From positions 327,501-391,500 of the forward strand of contig JACYXH010000813.1 of the NCBI GenBank assembly GCA_026745465.1: a stretch of DNA of 64,000 nt, in the 5' to 3' direction. The translations under genes were made by a program, and so were the position numbers. Every line of letters starts with the position of its first letter. Positions within the stretch are counted from its first letter, which is position 1. Shown piece after piece: positions 47,946 to 59,900 of the stretch. The notes beneath the pieces were generated by a model. That model saw only the letters and a program-made list of their open reading frames with translations, did not search any database and had not been told where the DNA came from. Origin of the DNA: Lota lota. Taxonomy: Eukaryota > Chordata > Actinopteri > Gadiformes > Lotidae.

Positions 47946-50900
47946 GGGAGGGAGGGGGTCGTTTAAGGGTTATCTGCTCTGGCCTTCTTAAGTGCTTTCA
48001 ATGTTCTGTTTCGATTTCATTTATCAAAATTCAATTGAAATGGATAGGCGCAAATCTACTCATGATATTGTCAATTGTTAAAAAAAAAAATCCATGGTTA
48101 CCAGCATTTTTGCTTTCAAAGCTTAGGATTCAGTGTATAGGGGTTAAGGCAACTCACCACATAGTCCCTCTGTGATCCCGCTAAATAATGTTGGGGATAA
48201 ATCGATACTGAAGTACGATCCACCGTTTGAGACACCAAAGATGATCTTAGTATCGAGAGCCGGTATTAGCAATGTGATCATCATATTTGTACCAGTGATT
48301 TGCAGGTCGTTGTTGGTATACGCAGGGAAGATGCGTTTGTCATTCAAAAGCACCTAGTAAGGAAGGAAAAGAAGCCGGATCAGTCAAACCCAGCACTAGC
48401 ATTTCTAGTTGATCTAAATGCAATGCACAATTATTGAGAGTAAAGTATGTATTATTATGATGCTTCGTGTAGGAACAATCATACATTTGGCTCATGGTAA
48501 GGCTGAACGCATCTTCATAACTAAACTAATCTTCATAAATTACCATACTATACTGGTAGAAAGAGAATGAAATGTTGCCTAATGGGTTAAAATATTCTCT
48601 CCTCAGTCTGTTATCTTTCTATCTTTGTTTCTGTCAATCTATTCCCCTTGAAATCTGTTCTGTAATGGAACCCAGTAATGTGAGAAAAATACATACTGGT
48701 ATGGTGCTTGGAATCCATACGTTTGCTGCTGGCTAGTTCTTTTTTTATATATAATTTTAACATGAATTGACCAACAACTTGAAGATGAATGAATGCTTAC
48801 CATACTCATTCCATTATTTTCTGTAGTCAGGACAATCGTGTATTGCTTGTAATTTACAATGAGTGCTTGCGGGCAGAATGTGGGGTCCTCTTTCGAACAC
48901 AATCTATTGTTTACTATTACAGTCAGGTTATATTTCGGAATGATCTCTTTCATCGCGTAATAGGAGCAGTTCTGGTTGAAATTATACAATTCTCCATCAA
49001 ATGTTAAATAGGAAGTTTTCTTCCAGCTGGTACACTGACCTGAATTGGAAATAAAAAAAATTGCAACACAGGTTGTAATGTGCAATATACCACAAGGGAC
49101 TTTATCAGTATCAATGGGGTTCAGTTGCTCAATTGCAAAAGAGGTATAAGGATGCCTTTTCCAACCAACTTACATGGACATATGTAGTGATAACAGCATC
49201 CACTTTCATCTGTAACCTTAATAGGCGCGTTGTTATTTGAACAGCGGGGCATTTCAACTGATGAACAGGGAACAGAGTTCTGAACGACCTGGCCATTGAT
49301 GCAAGAGGCTGTGGTGCAGTTGTCAACAGGCCATGTCTCTCCATTCTAGGGAGGAATAGAAGATTAACATGATAGGACAAACAAGTGTGAAAAAGTGTTT
49401 GAGTGTGTTTGTAATATTTAACGAATTGCCTGGCATATTATATCCATGTTGTACAATTCAACAAACAGTCGGTAGAGACTTGCACCTCAAACTTTTGGAT
49501 GTTTTACCTCTTTATTTTCATTCAGATATACACAGTGTCCAACTGTGGAAACTGAAGTAGCAGTGGGTAAGGTTACTGTAGAGCTGGCAGCAGTGGTGGT
49601 TGGCAGTTGGGTTGCCGAACAGGGCAGCACAGATGTGGTAATGTTACAAGACTGTCCACAATGGGCTATGTAACAATAGCCCAAACCGTCATCACGGTTG
49701 TACAGCAATTGCCCTATGAAAAGGAAAGACATTAAGAACACATTGGTCCAGAAATGGAAAATTAACTACATTAATTAGACTAATAATCTTACAATTAACA
49801 ATCCATCTTTACAACAGAACAGTACAATAACAATCACACATCTGAAAAGTGATTAAACAAAATATTTAAAAGAAACAATGACTGGAATGGATTTGAAACT
49901 TGTATGGTGATGGTTGATTGCAACATTTATTAACCTTGGAGATTTTTACCCTGTTGAAATGATCATGTTGTGCAATGATCAAAACAACAACAAAGTAAGT
50001 CCACCTGCTAATTTGAACTACTTGATATATTATTGGAAAATGAAATATAACTTACCTGGAATATACTCTGTTCCATTGACAACACATTTGCATGACGTAG
50101 TTGAAGGAATGCCAGTAGTAGTTTTAGGTACTAAAAGCTCTGTAGTAGGGACATATGCAGTTGATGTAGACCCTGTTTGAATTGTTTCAACTGTAGTTAT
50201 GCTTGTCGTAAAGCTTGTTTCAGGGAGTGCTGTAGAACTTGTTGGGGGCAAAGTCATGGTAGCGGGCAGAGTCTTTGTAAGTGGTTTGATGGAAGTTGTA
50301 TCTGGTAGAGGAGTTGAGACCACTGGTGAAGTTTCAGTGGGATTGGCTGTTGTTCCTTCAGTTGTAACTGCTGTAGTCACTGTTGTCTCAGTTTTCTTGG
50401 TCACAACAGTGATTTCAGAAGTTACACCTGTTGTTTCAGGGCTAGTTGTTGAGGGCTGTGGCACTGAGGTAGTAGTTTCAACTACAGTGGTTGTAGCAGC
50501 TGTTGTTGGGCCGGTGGTTTCGACTGTAGGTGGCTGTGTTGTTGATACAGTCGCAGCTGTTGTTACCTCCAATGTTGTAGCTTCAGTGGGTTTAGTTGTA
50601 GTACCTTCTGTTGTTACTGTTGTTGTCACTGTTGTCACTGTCTCAACAGTTGGTGTTGAAGTTACAACTGTGGTCTCAGGGCTAGTTGTTGAGGGCTGTG
50701 ACACTGAGGTTGTGGTTTCAACTACAGCTGTTGTAGCAGCTGTTGTTGGACTGGTGGTTTCGACTGTAGGTGGCTGTGTTGTTGACAATGTCGCAGCTGT
50801 TGTAACCTCCAATGTTGTAGCTTCAGTGGGCTTGGTTGAACTACTTTCAGTTATTAGCGTTGTTGTCTCTGTTGTCTGTGTAACAACTGTGGATTTGGAA

Positions 50901-53900
50901 GTTACAACTGTTGTTTCAGTGCTAGAAGTTGAGGGCTGTGTCACTGAAGTGGTGGTTTCAACTACAGCGGTTGTAGCAGCTGTTGTTGGGCCAGTGGTTT
51001 CGACTGTAGGTGGCTGTGATGTTGATAAAGCTGTTGTTACCTCGGATGTTGTAGTTTCAGTGGGTTTGGTTGTAGTACCTTCTGTTGTTACTGCTGTCGT
51101 CACTGTTGTCACTGTCTCAACAGTTGGTGTTGAAGTTACAACTGTGGTCTCAGGGCTAGTTGTTGAGGGCTGTGGCACTGAGGTTGTGGTTTCAACTACA
51201 GCTGTTGTAGCAGCTGTAGTTGGACTGGTGGTTTCGACTGTAGGTGGCTGTGTTGTTGATACAGTCGCAGCTGTTGTTACCTCCAATGTTGTAGCTTCAG
51301 TAGGCTTGGTTGAAGTACTTTCAGTTATTAGTGCTGTTGTCTCTGTTGTCTGTGTAACAACTGTGGATTTGGAAGTCACAACTGTTGTTTCAGTGCTAGA
51401 AGGTGAGGGCTGTGGCACTGAGGTGGTGGTTTCAACTACAGTGGTTGTAGCAGCTGTTGTTGGGCCAGTGGTTTCCACTGTAGGTGGCTGTGTTGTTGAT
51501 ACAGTCGCAGCTGTAGTTACCTCAGTTGTTGTAGTTTCAGTGGGTTTGGTTGTAGTGCCTTCTGATGTTACTGCTGTCGTCACTGTTGTCACTGTCTCAA
51601 CGGTTGGTGTTGAAGTTACAACTGTGGTCTCAGGGCTAGTTGTTGAGGGCTGTAGCACTGAGGTTGTGGTTTCAACTACAGCTGTTGTAGCACCTGTTGT
51701 TGGACTGGTGGTTTCGACTGTAGGTGGCTGTGTTGTTGATACAGTCGCAGCTGTTGTTACCTCCAATGTTGTAGCTTCAGTGGGTTTGGTTGAAGTACTT
51801 TCAGTTATTAGTGCTGTTGTCTCTGTTGTCTGTGTAACAACTGTGGATTTGGAAGTCACAACTGTTGTTTCAGTGCTAGAAGGTGAGGGCTGTGGCACTG
51901 AGGTGGTTGTTTCAACTACAGCGGTTGTAGCAGCTGTTGTTGGCCCAGTGGTTTCAACTGTAGGTGGCTGTGTTGTTGATACAGTCGCATTTGTAGATAC
52001 CTCAGATGTTGTAGTTTCAGTGGGTTTGGTTGTAGTACCTTCTGTTGTTACTGTTGTTGTCACTGTTGTCACTGTCTCAACAGTTGGTGTTGAAGTTAAA
52101 ACTGTGGTCTCAGGGCTAGTTGTTGAGGGCTGTGACACTGAGGTTGTGGTTTCAACTACAGCTGTTGTTGCAGCTGTTGTTGGACTGGTGGTTTCGACTG
52201 TAGGTGGCTGTGTTGTTGATACAGCCGCAGCTGTTGTTACCTCCAATGTTGTAGCTTCAGTGGGTTTGGTTGAAGTACTTTCAGTTATTAGTGCTGTTGT
52301 CTCTGTTGTCTGTGTAACAACTGTGGATTTGGAAGTCACAACTGTTGTTTCAGTGCTAGAAGTTGAGGGCTGTGGCACGGAAGTTGTGGTTTCAACTACA
52401 GCTGTTGTAGCAGCTGTTGTTGGGCCAGTGGTTTCGACTGTAGGTGGCTGTGATGTTGATAAAGTCACAGCTGTTGTTACCTCGGATGTTGTAGTTTCAG
52501 TGGGTTTGGTTGTAGTACCTTCTGTTGTTACTGCTGTCGTCACTGTTGTCACTGTCTCAACAGTTGGTGTTGAAGTTACAACTGTGGTCTCAGGGCTAGT
52601 TGTTGAGGGCTGTGGCACTGAGGTTGTGGTTTCAACCACAGCTGTTGTAGCAGCTGTTGTTGGACTGGTGGTTTCGACTGTAGGCGGCTGTGTTGTTGAT
52701 ACAGTCGCAGCTGTTGTTACCTCCAATGTTGTAGCTTCAGTGGGTTTGGTTGAAGTACTTTCAGTTATTAGTGCTGTTGTCTCTGTTGTCTGTGTAACAA
52801 CTGTGGATTTGGAAGTCACAACTGTTGTTTCAGTGCTAGAAGGTGAGGGCTGTGGCACTGAGGTGGTTGTTTCAACTACAGCGGTTGTAGCAGCTGTTGT
52901 TGGCCCAGTGGTTTCAACTGTAGGTGGCTGTGTTGTTGATACAGTCGCATTTGTAGATACCTCAGATGTTGTAGTTTCAGTGGGTTTGGTTGTAGTACCT
53001 TCTGTTGTTACTGTTGTTGTCACTGTTGTCACTGTCTCAACAGTTGGTGTTGAAGTTAAAACTGTGGTCTCAGGGCTAGTTGTTGAGGGCTGTGACACTG
53101 AGGTTGTGGTTTCAACTACAGCTGTTGTTGCAGCTGTTGTTGGACTGGTGGTTTCGACTGTAGGTGGCTGTGTTGTTGATACAGCCGCAGCTGTTGTTAC
53201 CTCCAATGTTGTAGCTTCAGTGGGTTTGGTTGAAGTACTTTCAGTTATTAGTGCTGTTGTCTCTGTTGTCTGTGTAACAACTGTGGATTTGGAAGTCACA
53301 ACTGTTGTTTCAGTGCTAGAAGTTGAGGGCTGTGGCACGGAAGTTGTGGTTTCAACTACAGCTGTTGTAGCAGCTGTTGTTGGGCCAGTGGTTTCGACTG
53401 TAGGTGGCTGTGATGTTGATAAAGTCACAGCTGTTGTTACCTCGGATGTTGTAGTTTCAGTGGGTTTGGTTGTAGTACCTTCTGTTGTTACTGCTGTCGT
53501 CACTGTTGTCACTGTCTCGACAGTTGGTGTTGAAGTTACAACTGTGGTCTCAGGGCTAGTTGTTGAGGGCTGTGGCACTGAGGTTGTGGTTTCAACCACA
53601 GCTGTTGTAGCAGCTGTTGTTGGACTGGTGGTTTCGACTGTAGGCGGCTGTGTTGTTGATACAGTCACAGCTGTAGTTACCTCAGATGTTGTAGTTTCAG
53701 TGGGTTTGGTTGTAGTACCTTCTGTTGTTACTGTTGTTGTCACTGTTGTCACTGTCTCAATGGTTGGTGTTGAAGTTACAACTGTTGTTTCAGGGCTAGT
53801 TGTTGAGGGCTGTGGCACTGAGGTTGTGGTTTCAACTACAGCTGTTGTAGCAGCTGTTGTTGGACTGGTGGTTTCGACTGTAGGTGGCTGTGTTGTTGAT

Positions 53901-56900
53901 ACAGTCGCAGCTGTTGTTACCTCCAATGTTGTAGCTTCAGTGGGTTTAGTTGAAGTACTTTCAGTTATTATTGCTGTTGTCTCTGTTGTCTGTGTAACAA
54001 CTGTGGATTTGGAAGTCACAACTGTTGTTTCAGTGCTAGAAGGTGAGGGCTGTGGCACTGAGGTGGTGGTTTCAACTACAGCGGTTGTAGCAGCTGTTGT
54101 TGGGCCAGTGGTTTCGACTGTAGGAGGCTGTGATGTTGATAAAGTCGCAGCTGTTGTTACCTCGGATGTTGTAGTTTCAGTTGGTTTGGTTGTAGTACCT
54201 TCTGTTGTTACTGCTGTCGTCACTGTTGTCACTGTCTCAACAGTTGGTGTTGAAGTTACAACTGTGGTCTCAGGGCTAGTTGTTGAGGGCTGTGGCACTG
54301 AGGTTGTGGTTTCAACTACAGCTGTTGTAGCAGCTGTTGTTGGACTGGTGGTTTCGACTGTAGGTGGCTGTGTTGTTGATACAGTCGCAGCTGTTGTTCC
54401 CTCCAATGTTGTAGCTTCAGTGGGTTTGGTTGAAGTACTTTCAGTTATTAGTGCTGTTGTCTCTGTTGTCTGTGTAACAACTGTGGATTTGGAAGTCACA
54501 ACTGTTGTTTCAGTGCTAGAAGGTGAGGGCTGTGGCACTGAGGTGGTGGTTTCAACTACAGCGGTTGTAGCAGCTGTTGTTGGGCCAGTGGTTTCAACTG
54601 TAGGTGGCTGTGTTGTTGATACAGTCGCAGCTGTAGATACCTCAGATGTTGTAGTTTCAGTGGGTTTGGTTGTAGTACCTTCTGTTGTTACTGTTGTTGT
54701 CACTGTTGTCACTGTCTCAACAGTTGGTGTTGAAGTTAAAACTGTGGTCTCAGGGCTAGTTGTTGTGGGCTGTGACACTGAGGTTGTGGTTTCAACTACA
54801 GCTGTTGTTGCAGCTGTTGTTGGACTGGTGGTTTCGACTGTAGGTGGCTGTGTTGTTGATACAGCCGCAGCTGTTGTTACCTCCAATGTTGTAGCTTCAG
54901 TGGGTTTGGTTGAAGTACTTTCAGTTATTAGTGCTGTTGTCTCTGTTGTCTGTGTAACAACTGTGGATTTGGAAGTCACAACTGTTGTTTCAGTGCTAGA
55001 AGTTGAGGGCTGTGGCAAGGAAGTTGTGGTTTCAACTACAGCGGTTGTAGCAGCTGTTGTTGGGCCAGTGGTTTCAACTGTAGGTGGCTGTGTTGTTGAT
55101 ACAGTCGCAGCTGTAGATACCTCAGATGTTGTAGTTTCAGTGGGTTGTGTTGTAGTACCTTCTGTTGTTACAGGTGTCGTCACTGTTGTCACTGTCTCAA
55201 CAGTAGGTGTTGAAGTTACAACTGTGGTCTCAGGGCTAGTTGTTGAGGGCTGTGGCACTGAGGTTGTGGTTTCAACTACAGCTGTTGTAGCAGCTGTTGT
55301 TGGACTGGTGGTTTCGACTGTAGGTGGCTGTGTTGTTGATACAGTCGCAGCTGTTGTTATCTCCAATGTTGTAGCTTCAGTGGGCTTGGTTGAAGTACTT
55401 TCAGTTATTAGTGCTGTTGTCTCTGTTGTCTGTGTAACAACTGTGGATTTGGAAGTCACAACTGTTGTTTCAGTGCTAGAAGTTGAGGGCTGTGGCACGG
55501 AAGTTGTGGTTTCAACTACAGCTGTTGTAGCAGCTGTTGTTGGGCCAGTGGTTTCGACTGTAGGTGGCTGTGTTGTTGATACAGTCACAGCTGTAGTTAC
55601 CTCAGATGTTGTAGTTTCAGTGGGTTTGGTTGTAGTACCTTCTGTTGTTACTGTTGTTGTCACTGTTGTCACTGTCTCAATGGTTGGTGTTGAAGTTACA
55701 ACTGTTGTTTCAGGGCTAGTTGTTGAGGGCTGTGGCACTGAGGTTGTGGTTTCAACTACAGCTGTTGTAGCAGCTGTTGTTGGACTGGTGGTTTCGACTG
55801 TAGGTGGCTGTGTTGTTGATACAGTCGCAGCTGTTGTTACCTCCAATGTTGTAGCTTCAGTGGGTTTAGTTGAAGTACTTTCAGTTATTATTGCTGTTGT
55901 CTCTGTTGTCTGTGTAACAACTGTGGATTTGGAAGTCACAACTGTTGTTTCAGTGCTAGAAGGTGAGGGCTGTGGCACTGAGGTGGTGGTTTCAACTACA
56001 GCGGTTGTAGCAGCTGTTGTTGGGCCAGTGGTTTCGACTGTAGGAGGCTGTGATGTTGATAAAGTCGCAGCTGTTGTTACCTCGGATGTTGTAGTTTCAG
56101 TTGGTTTGGTTGTAGTACCTTCTGTTGTTACTGCTGTCGTCACTGTTGTCACTGTCTCAACAGTTGGTGTTGAAGTTACAACTGTGGTCTCAGGGCTAGT
56201 TGTTGAGGGCTGTGGCACTGAGGTTGTGGTTTCAACTACAGCTGTTGTAGCAGCTGTTGTTGGACTGGTGGTTTCGACTGTAGGTGGCTGTGTTGTTGAT
56301 ACAGTCGCAGCTGTTGTTCCCTCCAATGTTGTAGCTTCAGTGGGTTTGGTTGAAGTACTTTCAGTTATTAGTGCTGTTGTCTCTGTTGTCTGTGTAACAA
56401 CTGTGGATTTGGAAGTCACAACTGTTGTTTCAGTGCTAGAAGGTGAGGGCTGTGGCACTGAGGTGGTGGTTTCAACTACAGCGGTTGTAGCAGCTGTTGT
56501 TGGGCCAGTGGTTTCAACTGTAGGTGGCTGTGTTGTTGATACAGTCGCAGCTGTAGATACCTCAGATGTTGTAGTTTCAGTGGGTTGTGTTGTAGTACCT
56601 TCTGTTGTTACAGGTGTCGTCACTGTTGTCACTGTCTCAACAGTAGGTGTTGAAGTTACAACTGTGGTCTCAGGGCTAGTTGTTGAGGGCTGTGGCACTG
56701 AGGTTGTGGTTTCAACTACAGCTGTTGTAGCAGCTGTTGTTGGACTGGTGGTTTCGACTGTAGGTGGCTGTGTTGTTGATACAGTCGCAGCTGTTGTTAT
56801 CTCCAATGTTGTAGCTTCAGTGGGCTTGGTTGAAGTACTTTCAGTTATTAGTGCTGTTGTCTCTGTTGTCTGTGTAACAACTGTGGATTTGGAAGTCACA

Positions 56901-59900
56901 ACTGTTGTTTCAGTGCTAGAAGTTGAGGGCTGTGGCACGGAAGTTGTGGTTTCAACTACAGCTGTTGTAGCAGCTGTTGTTGGGCCAGTGGTTTCGACTG
57001 TAGGTGGCTGTGTTGTTGATACAGTCACAGCTGTAGTTACCTCAGATGTTGTAGTTTCAGTGGGTTTGGTTGTAGTACCTTCTGTTGTTACTGTTGTTGT
57101 CACTGTTGTCACTGTCTCAATGGTTGGTGTTGAAGTTACAACTGTTGTTTCAGGGCTAGTTGTTGAGGGCTGTGGCACTGAGGTTGTGGTTTCAACTACA
57201 GCTGTTGTAGCAGCTGTTGTTGGACTGGTGGTTTCGACTGTAGGTGGCTGTGTTGTTGATACAGTCGCAGCTGTTGTTCCCTCCAATGTTGTAGCTTCAG
57301 TGGGTTTGGTTGAAGTACTTTCAGTTATTAGTGCTGTTGTCTCTGTTGTCTGTGTAACAACTGTGGATTTGGAAGTCACAACTGTTGTTTCAGTGCTAGA
57401 AGGTGAGGGCTGTGGCACTGAGGTGGTGGTTTCAACTACAGCGGTTGTAGCAGCTGTTGTTGGGCCAGTGGTTTCAACTGTAGGTGGCTGTGTTGTTGAT
57501 ACAGTCGCAGCTGTAGATACCTCAGATGTTGTAGTTTCAGTGGGTTGTGTTGTAGTACCTTCTGTTGTTACAGGTGTCGTCACTGTTGTCACTGTCTCAA
57601 CAGTAGGTGTTGAAGTTACAACTGTGGTCTCAGGGCTAGTTGTTGAGGGCTGTGGCACTGAGGTTGTGGTTTCAACTACAGCTGTTGTAGCAGCTGTTGT
57701 TGGACTGGTGGTTTCGACTGTAGGTGGCTGTGTTGTTGATACAGTCGCAGCTGTTGTTATCTCCAATGTTGTAGCTTCAGTGGGCTTGGTTGAAGTACTT
57801 TCAGTTATTAGTGCTGTTGTCTCTGTTGTCTGTGTAACAACTGTGGATTTGGAAGTCACAACTGTTGTTTCAGTGCTAGAAGTTGAGGGCTGTGGCACGG
57901 AAGTTGTGGTTTCAACTACAGCTGTTGTAGCAGCTGTTGTTGGGCCAGTGGTTTCGACTGTAGGTGGCTGTGTTGTTGATACAGTCACAGCTGTAGTTAC
58001 CTCAGATGTTGTAGTTTCAGTGGGTTTGGTTGTAGTACCTTCTGTTGTTACTGTTGTTGTCACTGTTGTCACTGTCTCAATGGTTGGTGTTGAAGTTACA
58101 ACTGTTGTTTCAGGGCTAGTTGTTGAGGGCTGTGGCACTGAGGTTGTGGTTTCAACTACAGCTGTTGTAGCAGCTGTTGTTGGACTGGTGGTTTCGACTG
58201 TAGGTGGCTGTGTTGTTGATACAGTCGCAGCTGTTGTTACCTCCAATGTTGTAGCTTCAGTGGGTTTAGTTGAAGTACTTTCAGTTATTAGTGCTGTTGT
58301 CTCTGTTGTCTGTGTAACAACTGTGGATTTGGAAGTCACAACTGTTGTTTCAGTGCTAGAAGTTGAGGGCTGTGGCAAGGAAGTTGTGGTTTCAACTACA
58401 GCTGTTGTAGCAGCTGTTGTTGGGCCAGTGGTTTCGACTGTAGGAGGCTGTGATGTTGATAAAGTCGCAGCTGTTGTTACCTCGGATGTTGTAGTTTCAG
58501 TTGGTTTGGTTGTAGTACCTTCTGTTGTTACTGCTGTCGTCACTGTTGTCACTGTCTCAACAGTTGGTGTTGAAGTTACAACTGTGGTCTCAGGGCTAGT
58601 TGTTGAGGGCTGTGGCACTGAGGTTGTGGTTTCAACTACAGCTGTTGTAGCAGCTGTTGTTGGACTGGTGGTTTCGACTGTAGGTGGCTGTGTTGTTGAT
58701 ACAGTCGCAGCTGTTGTTCCCTCCAATGTTGTAGCTTCAGTGGGTTTGGTTGAAGTACTTTCAGTTATTAGTGCTGTTGTCTCTGTTGTCTGTGTAACAA
58801 CTGTGGATTTGGAAGTCACAACTGTTGTTTCAGTGCTAGAAGGTGAGGGCTGTGGCACTGAGGTGGTGGTTTCAACTACAGCGGTTGTAGCAGCTGTTGT
58901 TGGGCCAGTGGTTTCAACTGTAGGTGGCTGTGTTGTTGATACAGTCACAGCTGTAGATACCTCAGATGTTGTAGTTTCAGTGGGTTGTGTTGTAGTACCT
59001 TCTGTTGTTACAGTTTTCGTCACTGTTGTCACTGTCTCAACAGTTGGTGTTGAAGTTACAACTGTGGTCTCAGGGCTAGTTGTTGAGGGCTGTGGCACTG
59101 AGGTTGTGGTTTCAACTACAGCTGTTGTAGCAGCTGTTGTTGGACTGATGGTTTCGACTGTAGGTGGCTGTGTTGTTGATACAGTCGCAGCTGTTGTTAC
59201 CTCCAATGTTGTAGCTTCAGTGGGTTTATTTGAAGTACTTTCAGTTATTAGTGCTGTTGTCTCTGTTGTCTGTGTAACAACTGTGGATTTGGAAGTCACA
59301 ACTGTTGTTTCAGTGCTAGAAGTTGAGGGCTGTGGCACGGAAGTTGTGGTTTCAACTGCAGCTGTTGTAGCAGCTGTTGTTGGGCCAGTGGTTTCGACTG
59401 TAGGAGGCTGTGATGTTGATAAAGTCGCAGCTGTTGTTACCTCGGATGTTGTAGTTTCAGTTGGTTTGGTTGTAGTACCTTCTGTTGTTACTGCTGTCGT
59501 CACTGTTGTCACTGTCTCAACAGTTGGTGTTGAAGTTACAACTGTGGTCTCAGGGCTAGTTGTTGAGGGCTGTGGCACTGAGGTTGTGGTTTCAACTACA
59601 GCTGTTGTAGCAGCTGTTGTTGGACTGGTGGTTTCGACTGTAGGTGGCTGTGTTGTTGATACAGTCGCAGCTGTTGTTCCCTCCAATGTTGTAGCTTCAG
59701 TGGGTTTGGTTGAAGTACTTTCAGTTATTAGTGCTGTTGTCTCTGTTGTCTGTGTAACAACTGTGGATTTGGAAGTCACAACTGTTGTTTCAGTGCTAGA
59801 AGTTGAGGGCTGTGGCACGGAAGTTGTGGTTTCAACTGCAGCTGTTGTAGCAGCTGTTGTTGGGCCAGTGGTTTCGACTGTAGGAGGCTGTGATGTTGAT

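Noticed and set aside
47394..47966. 190-codon plus-strand frame ending in poly-Gly
   Set aside because: Antisense of a mucin D4 exon plus the G44 tract.
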